From: Acidobacteriota bacterium
GTDB lineage: Bacteria > Acidobacteriota > Terriglobia > Acidiferrales > UBA7541
DNA: 64,000 nt
Assembly (NCBI GenBank): GCA_013289825.1
Contig: JABCZF010000020.1
Coordinates: forward strand, 1 to 64,000
Direction of reading: 5' to 3'
The notes under the pieces were generated by a model, which was not told where the DNA came from, did no database searches, and saw nothing but the letters and a program-made list of their open reading frames with translations. Position numbers and translations under genes: made by a program. This document shows, one piece after another, positions 8,753-16,384 of this stretch. Position 1 is the first letter of the stretch. Each line of letters opens with the position of its first letter.

Positions 8753-9127
8753 TTATTTCTTCTTGGTGGACTTTTTTTCTTTCGTGGAACTTTCCTTGGA
8801 ACTCGTTTCTTTCGCCGGAGCATCCTTGCCGCTGGCCTCCTTGCCTCCTCCATCTTTTGCGGAAGCATCTTTCGCGCCAGCGTCCTTCCCGGCACCCTCT
8901 TTACCATCCGCGGCGGCCACGCTCTCCTTGCTGCCCCCGTCCGTAGATTTGCCCGCGTAATCGGTAACGTACCACCCTGAGCCCTTGAACTTGATCGCCG
9001 GCGCGGTGATCACCGATTCCACTTTCCCGCCACAATGCGGGCACTTCTTCAAGTGCGGGCCAGCCACCGGCTCGATCTTGTCCGTGTGGCGTCCGCACTT
9101 CAGGCACTTGTATTCATACAGTGGCAC
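8753..9127 (-). CDS. FmdB-family zinc-ribbon protein with long Lys/Ser/Ala-rich tail
   Basis: A GTG start at 9127 is preceded by GGAGGG and gives 124 residues beginning VPLYEYKCLKCG, the standard FmdB/CxxC_CXXC_SSSS opening. Two CxxC pairs (CLKC and CPHC) form the zinc ribbon, followed by the conserved FKGSGWYVTDY. From about residue 65 to the end the protein is a low-complexity tail of repeated KDA/KE/SK units, positively and negatively charged and probably disordered. FmdB proteins are thought to be small regulators or accessory factors, but the function is not established. An extended -10 element (9161-9169) lies just upstream. Confidence 0.88.
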   Translation of the reverse strand: MPLYEYKCLKCGRHTDKIEPVAGPHLKKCPHCGGKVESVITAPAIKFKGSGWYVTDYAGKSTDGGSKESVAAADGKEGAGKDAGAKDASAKDGGGKEASGKDAPAKETSSKESSTKEKKSTKKK

Positions 9128-9160
9128 AGCAACGCCCTCCGCTCTATCTCCAAACAAAAA

Positions 9161-9169
9161 AGTATAGCA
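9161..9169 (-). promoter_or_regulatory. Extended -10 promoter for the fmdB-galU-tsaD operon
   Basis: TGCTATACT on the minus strand matches the extended -10 consensus (TGnTATAAT) at 8 of 9 fixed positions or close to it; no -35 box is evident. It lies 34 bases before the GTG of fmdB, leaving room for the GGAGGG ribosome site. Confidence 0.5.
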
Positions 9170-9196
9170 CGCGTCACAAACTGTCCCCGCGGTGCG

Positions 9197-9205
9197 TGCT
9201 AGACT
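9197..9205 (+). promoter_or_regulatory. Extended -10 promoter for rsmI, probably leaderless
   Basis: TGCTAGACT is an extended -10 element on the plus strand. Seven bases separate it from the rsmI ATG at 9213, so transcription would start at or next to the A of the ATG. There is no Shine-Dalgarno sequence before that ATG. It lies back-to-back with the fmdB promoter, about 28 bases apart. Confidence 0.45.
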
Positions 9206-9212
9206 CACAAGC

Positions 9213-10106
9213 ATGAGCGGAGCCGCGGCCGTCGACACCAAAACTGCACTGGGCTGCTTGTATCTGGTCGGCACTCCCATTGGCAATCTCGAGGACATCA
9301 CCCTCCGGGCCCTGCGCATACTCAAAGAAGTCGACCAGATCGCCTGCGAAGACACGCGCCACACGCAAAAACTCCTCAACCACTACGAAATTCGCAAGGC
9401 GCTCATCAGCTACCACGAGCACAACGAAATGACGCGCGCCCCCGAACTGCTCATCGCACTCGAACAAGGCGCAAAAATCGCTCTAGTCAGCGATGCCGGG
9501 ATGCCCCTAGTTTCCGATCCCGGCCATCGTTTGGTCACGCTCTGCCTGCGCCATCACGTCCCGGTAGTCCCCGTGCCCGGCCCATCCGCTGTTCTGGCGT
9601 CATTAGCCGCGAGCGGCCTGCCCAACGAAGAATTTCTCTTCGTCGGCTTTCTGCCGGCACGCACCGGCGAACGTCGCCGCGCCCTCGAACGCTTGCGCAT
9701 CGAAGATCGCACTATCATTCTTTACGAAGCCCCGCACCGCATTACGGAATGCGTCGCCGACGCCCGCGAAGTTCTCGGCAATCGCAACGCCTGCATTGCC
9801 CGCGAAGTCACCAAGCTCCATGAAGAATTCCGCCGCGGCAAACTCTCCGAACTTTTCGCCTCGCTTGAGGACCGCCCTGCCAAAGGAGAAATCACGCTGC
9901 TCATCGCTCCGGAAGATCCCGCCGACGCCCGCACTCCCGCCAACTCCGTGCAAAGCCTCGCCGAGCGCGTCGAAGAGCTCATCCACCAGGCCAAACTTGA
10001 CCGCAAAGAAGCCCTGAAACTAGCCGCCAAAGAACGCGGCCTCACGCGCCGCGAAGCCTACGACAAAATGGTCACCGCCCGCGACCTGCAGAAGAGCGAC
10101 TCGTAA
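9213..10106 (+). CDS. rsmI: 16S rRNA (cytidine(1402)-2'-O)-methyltransferase
   Basis: The 297-residue protein matches RsmI: LYLVGTPIGNLEDITLRALRIL near the N-terminus (SAM-binding tetrapyrrole methylase fold), CEDTRHTQKLL, ALVSDAGMPLVSDPG, VPVPGPSAVLASLAASGLP and FLFVGFLPAR. It methylates the 2'-O of C1402 in the 16S decoding centre. A GTG seven codons upstream (9192) is possible, but the extended -10 at 9197-9205 falls inside that extension, so the ATG at 9213 is preferred. The C-terminus carries the usual short helical domain (RKEALKLAAKERGLTRREAYD). Confidence 0.95.
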   Translation: MSGAAAVDTKTALGCLYLVGTPIGNLEDITLRALRILKEVDQIACEDTRHTQKLLNHYEIRKALISYHEHNEMTRAPELLIALEQGAKIALVSDAGMPLVSDPGHRLVTLCLRHHVPVVPVPGPSAVLASLAASGLPNEEFLFVGFLPARTGERRRALERLRIEDRTIILYEAPHRITECVADAREVLGNRNACIAREVTKLHEEFRRGKLSELFASLEDRPAKGEITLLIAPEDPADARTPANSVQSLAERVEELIHQAKLDRKEALKLAAKERGLTRREAYDKMVTARDLQKSDS

Positions 10107-10656
10107 TTTTCCAGGCCCACAGCTCGAGCGCGAACCAGAATCGGCGAGCTCTCTAAAAGCCCGCCTGTCCCGGCCAGGTTCTGATTGGGCTGGAGTATCC
10201 GCGTCATGACCAGTTTCGCGGAGGATTGCGGCACGCGACGGCCCCCGCGAAATGATTCCGGGTTCCGCCTCAGGACGCGCACTGGATTTTAGTACACCGC
10301 TCGAGAACAGAACCCCGAGGACTATGGATACACCGATGAGCAGTCCAATAGCCCTTAAACATATATTTGCCTCCCACAGTTAGCTCGTGGCTGGTCCGCC
10401 GCGGAACGACCCTTGCTGACACGAATCTACCCCTCGCCGGGAAAGGTGACAAAATGTAGTGACCAGGAGGCGTCGAAGAATATTGGAAAAGTCTAAGGAG
10501 CGGAGGGTTTTGCGTGGCAGGGAACGCGGGCTCTCGAGCACGGTGTGGAAAGCGACGCTCGGGACGCAATTTCTTTGGAAAGATGTCCACTAAGACACAG
10601 TATTTCGGCGCCGGAAGAAGCACACTTCAGGTCTCGCATTTTTTCGAAGGAGACTC
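10107..10656. other. 550-base intergenic stretch, possible remnant of a small membrane protein gene
   Basis: No convincing gene. On the minus strand, GGGAGG precedes an ATG at 10362 that opens a 30-codon frame to 10270. Just after this ATG, the next reading frame encodes a strongly hydrophobic run (AIGLLIGVSIVLGVLFSSGVL) without a start of its own. One frameshift would join them into a signal-peptide-like N-terminus, so this could be a decayed or wrongly read small envelope gene. The rest holds no hairpin or promoter I can defend; the ompA-like gene's own ribosome site is at 10646-10653. Confidence 0.3.
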
Positions 10657-12435
10657 ATGCACAATATTTCAAAGATTTCGTTAGCACTGGCAATGACGCT
10701 AGGTGCTTCCACGTATGGCCAGGCTCAACAGCAGCCCGCACAGGCGGGCGATCCGATACCAACATACCGAGTCAGCGTCGTCAGCCGCACGGCGCAGGCG
10801 GTGAACTACAGACACCGCAGTGGTGGGACAAAAATTGACTTCCAAGGCACCGACCTCATGCGCAACGCAAGAGGCGAGGCCACGGTAAACAGCAAGCGCG
10901 GGAGGCTGGAAGTCGAAGTTGAATTCTCCGACCTCGAGAAGCCAACGGCATTCGGCAACGAATACCTCACGTACGTGCTATGGGCCATTTCTCCTGAAGG
11001 ACGTTCCATGAATCTCGGTGAAGTCCTGGTGGGCGACAACCGCCGCAGCAAGCTCGATGTGACCACCGATCTTCAGGCTTTTGCGATGATCGTAACCGCG
11101 GAGCCTTATTACGCCGTGCGTCGCCCGAGCAATGCGGTGGTCATGGAAAACGTGATTCGCCCGGATACTCGGGGAACCTCGGAGGCCGTGGACGCCAAGT
11201 ACGAACTGATCGATCGCGGCGGCTACATCCCGACCGGCTATAACTTCGATCCAGTGGTCCTGAATGCAAAGTTGCCGCTGGAATTCTTTGAAGCGCGCAA
11301 CGCAGTACGCATCGCCCAGTCCGCGGGAGCCGAAAGGTATGCCGGCCCGAGTTACGAAAACGCAATCCGCCAGATGAAAGAGGCGGATGCCCTGGCCACC
11401 AGCAGGCACGGAGACAAGAAAACGCTGATTTCCGTTTCGCGTCAAACCGTGCAGACCGCGGAAGACGCACGCGAAATCGCCATGAAGCGCATTGAATCTG
11501 ATCGCGCAGAGCATGAGCGCAACGCGTCAGCGGGACGTGAAGCAAACGCCAACGCCCTGACAGCCGATGCCATTCGCGACCGCGACGAAGCCGACCGAAG
11601 GAAGCGAGAAGCGGAAGTCAACACTGCGGGCGCCGTTCGCGACCGCGATGATTCCGACCGCAAGAAGCACGAAGCCGAAGAAGCTGCCAGACGAGCTCAA
11701 GGCGCCCAAGCCAATGCCGAGGCCGATTCCGACCGCAATCGAGCCGCGGCTGCCTCTTCCGACCAGCAAGCGCTGGATGCCAGGAACGCACAGGCTTCCG
11801 CTGAAGCTGATTCCGACCGCAACCGAGCCGCAGCCGCCTCATCCGGGCAGCAGGCGCAGGATGCCCGGAACGCACAAGCTTCCGCCGAAGCTGATTCTGA
11901 CCGCAACCGAGCTGCAGCCGCCTCATCCGATTTGAAGGCGCAAGATGCCGTGCGCGACCGCGAAGAGCTACGCGCAAAGCTGCTACAGCAGTTCAACCTG
12001 ATTCTCGAAACACGCGATACGGCCCGCGGCCTGGTCGTGAATATGTCCGATGTACTCTTCGACAGCGGACAATTTTCGCTGCGTCCAATGGCGCGCGAGA
12101 AGCTGGCGAAAATATCAGGCATCGTGCTGGCTTATCCAACCCTCATGCTGGCCGTTGAAGGAAACACGGACAGCGTGGGAACCGCGGAGTTCAACCAAAC
12201 GCTCTCTGAGAAGCGAGCCGAAAGCGTACGGACCTACCTCACCAGGCAAGGAGTACCGGAAGGATCGACAACTGCCGCAGGATTTGGCAAGTCTCGACCC
12301 ATTGCCTCCAACGATACATCAGACGGCCGCCAGCAAAACAGGCGCGTCGAGCTGATCGTTTCTGGCGAAGTGATTGGCACGAAGATCGTTTCGATCGCCA
12401 TACAGCCAGTAAGCGCATCGTCAACGCCCCGCTAG
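10657..12435 (+). CDS. OmpA-family outer-membrane protein with internal coiled-coil repeats
   Basis: The 592-residue protein starts with a signal peptide (MHNISKISLALAMTLGAS..., cleavage near GQA-QQ) and AAGGAG lies before the ATG. Residues about 35-220 form an N-terminal domain I do not recognise. Residues about 225-450 are a long charged/Ala-rich coiled coil, including three 28-residue units (AQASAEADSDRNRAAAASS...). Residues about 460-575 are an OmpA C-terminal peptidoglycan-binding domain (DVLFDSGQFSLRPMA..., EGNTDSVGTAEFNQTLSEKRA, RQQNRRVEL). The protein probably tethers the outer membrane to peptidoglycan, with the coiled coil as a periplasmic spacer. A strong terminator follows. Confidence 0.88.
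   Translation: MHNISKISLALAMTLGASTYGQAQQQPAQAGDPIPTYRVSVVSRTAQAVNYRHRSGGTKIDFQGTDLMRNARGEATVNSKRGRLEVEVEFSDLEKPTAFGNEYLTYVLWAISPEGRSMNLGEVLVGDNRRSKLDVTTDLQAFAMIVTAEPYYAVRRPSNAVVMENVIRPDTRGTSEAVDAKYELIDRGGYIPTGYNFDPVVLNAKLPLEFFEARNAVRIAQSAGAERYAGPSYENAIRQMKEADALATSRHGDKKTLISVSRQTVQTAEDAREIAMKRIESDRAEHERNASAGREANANALTADAIRDRDEADRRKREAEVNTAGAVRDRDDSDRKKHEAEEAARRAQGAQANAEADSDRNRAAAASSDQQALDARNAQASAEADSDRNRAAAASSGQQAQDARNAQASAEADSDRNRAAAASSDLKAQDAVRDREELRAKLLQQFNLILETRDTARGLVVNMSDVLFDSGQFSLRPMAREKLAKISGIVLAYPTLMLAVEGNTDSVGTAEFNQTLSEKRAESVRTYLTRQGVPEGSTTAAGFGKSRPIASNDTSDGRQQNRRVELIVSGEVIGTKIVSIAIQPVSASSTPR
11704..11955 (+). repeat. Three tandem 84-bp repeats inside the OmpA-like gene
   Basis: Units at 11704-11787, 11788-11871 and 11872-11955 each encode 28 residues of the pattern AQ(A/S)..EADSDRNRAAAASS....DAR. 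They are in frame and highly similar at the DNA level, so copy number could vary by slippage or recombination. Confidence 0.85.
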
Positions 12436-12456
12436 TCGAACCTCAGACAGAAGAAA

Positions 12457-12488
12457 AGCCGGCTCCTCGGGAGCCGGCTTTTTCTTTT
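12457..12488 (+). terminator. Rho-independent terminator after the OmpA-like gene
   Basis: AGCCGGCTCC (12457-12466) pairs with GGAGCCGGCT (12470-12479) around a 3-base loop, followed by TTTTTCTTTT. An A-rich stretch on the other side means it may also stop transcripts arriving from the minus strand. Confidence 0.9.
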
Positions 12489-12582
12489 GGCCTTGCTATT
12501 CTGACCTTGCTGTTTAGATCCGCTGGTTTTTTCTAGTTCGTTTGATGGAACTGCGCGGCGAGAACCACCCAAGCGACGGCAG

Positions 12583-12756
12583 TTATGCCGCCGAATCCCT
12601 TTGGCGCGTGGCTTTGACGCCTGAGAGAATACCAAGCCCCAGGAGTACGATAGCCCCAACAACAATCCAATGTGCGGGCAGGTGGAGCAGGAATGCGCCG
12701 TAGATCAGGCCGATGGTCAGGATTAAGAATCCAATGGCGTAAAGTCCAAAAGACAT
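12583..12756 (-). CDS. Small (57-residue) two-helix membrane protein
   Basis: This short gene begins with ATG at 12756 after GGAAAGGAAAC. The translation opens MSFGLYAIGFLILTIGLIYG and continues through a second hydrophobic segment (HWIVVGAIVLLGLGILSGV) to a polar tail (KATRQRDSAA). Two transmembrane helices joined by a short His/Pro turn are predicted by eye. Such small inner-membrane proteins are common and poorly characterised; no function can be assigned. It points towards the OmpA-gene terminator, which may serve both genes. Confidence 0.7.
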   Translation of the reverse strand: MSFGLYAIGFLILTIGLIYGAFLLHLPAHWIVVGAIVLLGLGILSGVKATRQRDSAA

Positions 12757-12840
12757 GGTGTTTCCTTTCCGCTCGATCGATGAAGCAATGGCAAATGGAA
12801 GATAGCGTCCTCACGGGCAAACGAGGATGAAAAGCCAAAG

Positions 12841-12872
12841 CCTTCCCCCACGCTGCTGGGCGTGGAGGAAGG
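12841..12872 (-). terminator. Hairpin downstream of the 97-residue secreted protein gene
   Basis: CCTTCC + CCACGC pair with GCGTGG + GGAAGG with one mismatch and a 6-base loop. The T tract on the minus strand (CTTTGGCTTTTC) is weak. It lies between the two small minus-strand genes. Confidence 0.45.
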
Positions 12873-12900
12873 AAGTTGGTCGGCCTAATGTGCGATTAAA

Positions 12901-13194
12901 CTAATCGTGATCTGGATGGCTATGGCGCCAAGTCCAGTAACGGCTCTGCTCGCGCCGGTTATTTTGGTGGAACTCACGATAGTCTCTGTGCCTCTCGCCC
13001 AGGTATACGCGGTAGGAACGATCTTCGCGGTCATTCCACACATGGTAGTCACGATGGTTGCGATCGTAGTAGCGAGTATGATCGCCGCCAGTAGTGACAA
13101 CCACTTCCTGGGCAGCGGCCGCCACCGATGCTGCCGAGGCCGTGAGCGCTGCAGTGAGAAAAAGAAAACTCAGATATTTTGTTGTTAGATGCAA
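12901..13194 (-). CDS. Small secreted Arg/His/Tyr-rich protein, function unknown
   Basis: The product has 97 residues with a clear signal peptide (hydrophobic residues 8-24, Ala-rich cleavage region near residue 27). The mature part is rich in Arg, His, Tyr, Asp and Trp (HTRYYDRNHRDYHVWND..., RYWTWRHSHPDHD) with no Cys, so it is very polar and aromatic. The only start is a TTG at 13194, preceded by GGAGGG at good spacing. I do not recognise the family. Confidence 0.65.
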   Translation of the reverse strand: MHLTTKYLSFLFLTAALTASAASVAAAAQEVVVTTGGDHTRYYDRNHRDYHVWNDREDRSYRVYLGERHRDYREFHQNNRREQSRYWTWRHSHPDHD

Positions 13195-13397
13195 GTTGCC
13201 CTCCGTAAATCGCGAACTCCTGTGTAGGTGTTCTGGCTTGTAACGAGTATGGGCTAAGCCTCCCTTGGCGTCTGTGCCATTGAGGACACCAAGACGGGCG
13301 GCCGGCTGAGCGCGGCATTCCTGTTGAATTTGGGGTATCGATCGAGAGACTGGAGTGGTACTTCAAAAGAATGGTGTCGGCGGATGCGCACAGGCGG

Positions 13398-14555
13398 TCA
13401 GGGTTTCCAGGCGCTGACTTTGCGGGCCATGTCCCAAACCATATTGTCAAGCGCTAGGCCGATGTCCGGCTGCCCCGTCGCCCGCGTGTTCGTCAGCGCG
13501 GCCCAGCAAAACCCAGAAGCCGTGCGCACCATGATGGTCGTCGTTCCGGGCAGGCTGCCGCTATGCCACCAGTTGGGCGCGTTGTTGACGGCCCACCCGC
13601 GAGCGTAACCAGAATTCACGGGACTCGGAGTCGTCATCATTTTGATCGTCTCGGGCTTGAGAAGGTTGGCCGTGAATCTGAAGCCGTCAACGTGATTCAA
13701 GAAAAGTACAAGATCCCGCGGAGTCCCGAGCCAGCCCCCATGTGAGTCCATGCGCGTAACGTTCATGTCGTAAGGGTTTTCCCCGTTTTGGCCGTAGTAC
13801 ATCACTTCCACCGGGAAACGCTCTTTGAGCGTGTTGCCGGAGATCCGCATGTCGCGAATTCCGCAGCGGCCGAGAATCTCGTCGTGAACGAAGTCGTGGT
13901 AGGGCCGGCCAGTGATCTGCTCGATCACCCGTCCGAGAACGCAGTAGCCGAAGTTCGAGTAAGCGTAGTTGGTGCCGGGAGGATTCTTGAGCGGCTTGGT
14001 GTCGAGCGTCCAGGTAATGAGCTGCGCGTGATCCATCCCCAGATTCAGAAACATGGGATCATCGCTCGAGTTGTCCCAACCGCCCGAGGTGTGCGTAAGG
14101 AAATGGTCGATGGTGATTTCTTCGACCCATTTTTTGTAAGGAGCTTTGCCGAATTTTGTGCCGAGAACACCGCCGCGGCCAAAAACCCGGTCGTGCTGGC
14201 GAAGTTTCGCGCGCTCGATGAGCGTGAAAATGCCCGTCGCGGTGATTGGCTTGGTGACGCTCGCAATGCGAAAAAGATTTGAAACGGTCAAACGCTCGCG
14301 AGACCGCCGGTTCGACTCCCCAAACGGGTTTTCATAGACCAAGCGGCCTTCACGGGCGATGGCGACCGAGAGGCCGGGTACCTCGAACTTGCGCATGAAC
14401 GCGGTCGCTACGGCAGCCATCTGCTCGCGCTCGGACGGAGAGACTTCGTCCGCCGGCAAGGCGCGGGCAAGCGCGACAGAGCCGCAGAACGGCATGGCTA
14501 GAGTTGAGGCTGACAGGATGCGCTGTATGGCCAATCTTCTGGTAACAGGAGGCAT
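13398..14555 (-). CDS. Class C beta-lactamase-related serine hydrolase, exported
   Basis: The 385-residue protein has a signal peptide (residues 1-33) and the class C/DD-peptidase motifs: SxxK as SVTK (99-102), YxN as YSN (199-201) and a third motif HSG (331-333) in place of KTG. This arrangement is typical of the beta-lactamase-fold esterases/peptidases (Pfam Beta-lactamase) rather than of true AmpC. Possible roles are D-aminopeptidase, esterase or peptidoglycan hydrolase; antibiotic hydrolysis is not implied. It is divergent from the bicupin gene, 190 bases apart. Confidence 0.85.
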   Translation of the reverse strand: MPPVTRRLAIQRILSASTLAMPFCGSVALARALPADEVSPSEREQMAAVATAFMRKFEVPGLSVAIAREGRLVYENPFGESNRRSRERLTVSNLFRIASVTKPITATGIFTLIERAKLRQHDRVFGRGGVLGTKFGKAPYKKWVEEITIDHFLTHTSGGWDNSSDDPMFLNLGMDHAQLITWTLDTKPLKNPPGTNYAYSNFGYCVLGRVIEQITGRPYHDFVHDEILGRCGIRDMRISGNTLKERFPVEVMYYGQNGENPYDMNVTRMDSHGGWLGTPRDLVLFLNHVDGFRFTANLLKPETIKMMTTPSPVNSGYARGWAVNNAPNWWHSGSLPGTTTIMVRTASGFCWAALTNTRATGQPDIGLALDNMVWDMARKVSAWKP

Positions 14556-14745
14556 GAAGATTTCTCGAGAATATTTGGCCCGACGGTAAATTTCGCGGCA
14601 TCTAGACCGGCGCCGAAATATAGCAATGCCTAGTGGGTACGTCAAACGCGACGAGGGCGTTGCGATGCGGCCCCGTTGGGTGTAGGTTACCCCGGCTGGG
14701 GAAGGCTCGACGCGGGCCCTGCCAAACTTGGTGAAGGTGGTGAAT

Positions 14746-16002
14746 ATGGCTGGAGACACGGATAAGGAGCTGTTAAGTCGACGCGGATTCTTGGGAGTGA
14801 GCTCGGCGGCCCTGGCGGCCGCCAGCGTGCTGGGACCAGATAGCGCCGCTCGGCAGGAGCAGGGTTCGGCGCAGAATCCCAAGGGAGACAGGAGCGCGAG
14901 CGATCCGGGCCCGACCAACGCAGCCCTAGACGCGGCGAATCCGGATTCGAACCATCCTTTACCAACGGACGCAGGCGGAGTGCAAACCTTTAAATACCCG
15001 TTTTCATTCGCGCACAAACGATTTCAGGAAGGCGGATGGTCACGCGAAGTGACGGTTCGCGAACTGGCGGTTTCGAAGTCGCTCGCGGGCGTGGACATGC
15101 GCCTCACCGCTGGCGGCGTGCGGGAACTGCACTGGCACACCGCAGCCGAATGGGCGTACATGCTGTACGGAAGCGCGCGGATCACGTGCATCGACGGAGA
15201 CGGCAAGAGCTTCGTGACGGACGTAAAAGAAGGCGATCTGTGGTACTTCCCGCCGGGAATTCCGCATTCCATTCAAGGGCTTCCGCCGGATGGCGCGGAG
15301 TTTATGCTGGTGTTCGACGACGGCAACTTTTCCGAGTTCGAGACGGTGCTGCTGACCGACTGGATGGCGCACACGCCTCCCGACGTGGTGGCGAAAAATT
15401 TTGGCGTGGCGCCATCGGCGCTGGCAAAGATGCCGAAGAGAGAGAAATTTATTTTCCAGACCGACGTTCCCGGACCGCTTGCGGAAGATCAACGGCGTGC
15501 GGCCGGGGCCTTGGGCGCCTCTCCAATCGACTTTGCGTTTCGCACGACGCAGCACCCCGCGCCGACCAAGCTGAAAACCGGCGAAGTACGGGTAATTGAT
15601 TCCAGCAGCTTCAAGATCTCGACCACCATCGCCGCGGCGATTGTCACGGTGCGTCCCGGCGGGATGCGCGAATTGCATTGGCATCCGAATGCGGACGAAT
15701 GGCAGTTCTACATCAGCGGCCAAGCGCGCATGACGGTATTTGCGACAGGCGCGCGCGCCAGAACCATGGACTTCGAAATGGGAGACGTCGGCTACATCCA
15801 AAAAACGCTCCCGCACTACGTCGAGAATACCGGGACGACGGACCTGAAATTCCTGGAAATGTTCAAGAGCAGCTACTACCAGGACTTGGCGCTTTCCGAA
15901 TGGCTCTCGCACACGCCGCCAGAATTGGTTGCCGCACATCTGAATCTGGATAAGGCCACGCTTGACGCCATGCCAAAAGATAAACCGCTGATCGTGCCGT
16001 AG
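14746..16002 (+). CDS. oxdC: Tat-exported bicupin, oxalate decarboxylase type
   Basis: The ATG at 14746 has AAGGTGG upstream and gives 418 residues. A twin-arginine signal (SRRGFLGVSSAALAAAS) starts at residue 11. Two cupin domains each keep the Mn(II) ligands: His129, His131, Glu135 and His174 in the first, His311, His313, Glu318 and His357 in the second. The order and the spacing fit bacterial oxalate decarboxylase, which converts oxalate to formate and CO2. The active-site lid sequence cannot be identified with certainty by eye, so an oxalate oxidase-like or related bicupin activity remains possible. Confidence 0.85.
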   Translation: MAGDTDKELLSRRGFLGVSSAALAAASVLGPDSAARQEQGSAQNPKGDRSASDPGPTNAALDAANPDSNHPLPTDAGGVQTFKYPFSFAHKRFQEGGWSREVTVRELAVSKSLAGVDMRLTAGGVRELHWHTAAEWAYMLYGSARITCIDGDGKSFVTDVKEGDLWYFPPGIPHSIQGLPPDGAEFMLVFDDGNFSEFETVLLTDWMAHTPPDVVAKNFGVAPSALAKMPKREKFIFQTDVPGPLAEDQRRAAGALGASPIDFAFRTTQHPAPTKLKTGEVRVIDSSSFKISTTIAAAIVTVRPGGMRELHWHPNADEWQFYISGQARMTVFATGARARTMDFEMGDVGYIQKTLPHYVENTGTTDLKFLEMFKSSYYQDLALSEWLSHTPPELVAAHLNLDKATLDAMPKDKPLIVP

Positions 16003-16384
16003 TAACCGCGTTTTCTTGAAACCGGCTGCGGCTTCCGGCTCGTCTCCCGGGATTCCCTGCGGCCATCAACGTGTTTGCCGCGAGTCAGTTCAGTTAGGGT
16101 GTTGGGCGAATCGTGCCAGCGGACAGAACGCGTTACCGGGCGTAGCGCGCTTGCACAACCCGCCTTGCATGCGTGACTCCTGGATGGCCGCCAATGAGTT
16201 CGCTTACGGCTGGTCAGCTAATTTTTTCTGCAGCATGAACTGCCGCGCAAGCGCGCCCGACAATTCCGCCTGCGCAGTCTTCACTCCGGGATACTGATTC
16301 ACCTGCCGCGACAGGGTCTTCCATCCGGCCAGAGATGCCGGACTGATTCCGGAATAGCCTTGGAGCCGGCGCGCTAGCCTGCTT
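16003..16384. other. 382-base gap between convergent genes
   Basis: No gene with a start codon is seen. On the minus strand a frame ending at 16204 encodes a plausible helical tail (GWKTLSRQVNQYPGVKTAQA...LARQFMLQKKL), but upstream of 16385 it only mirrors the permease gene in another frame and there is no start in the gap. It may be the remnant of a lost gene. Confidence 0.3.
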
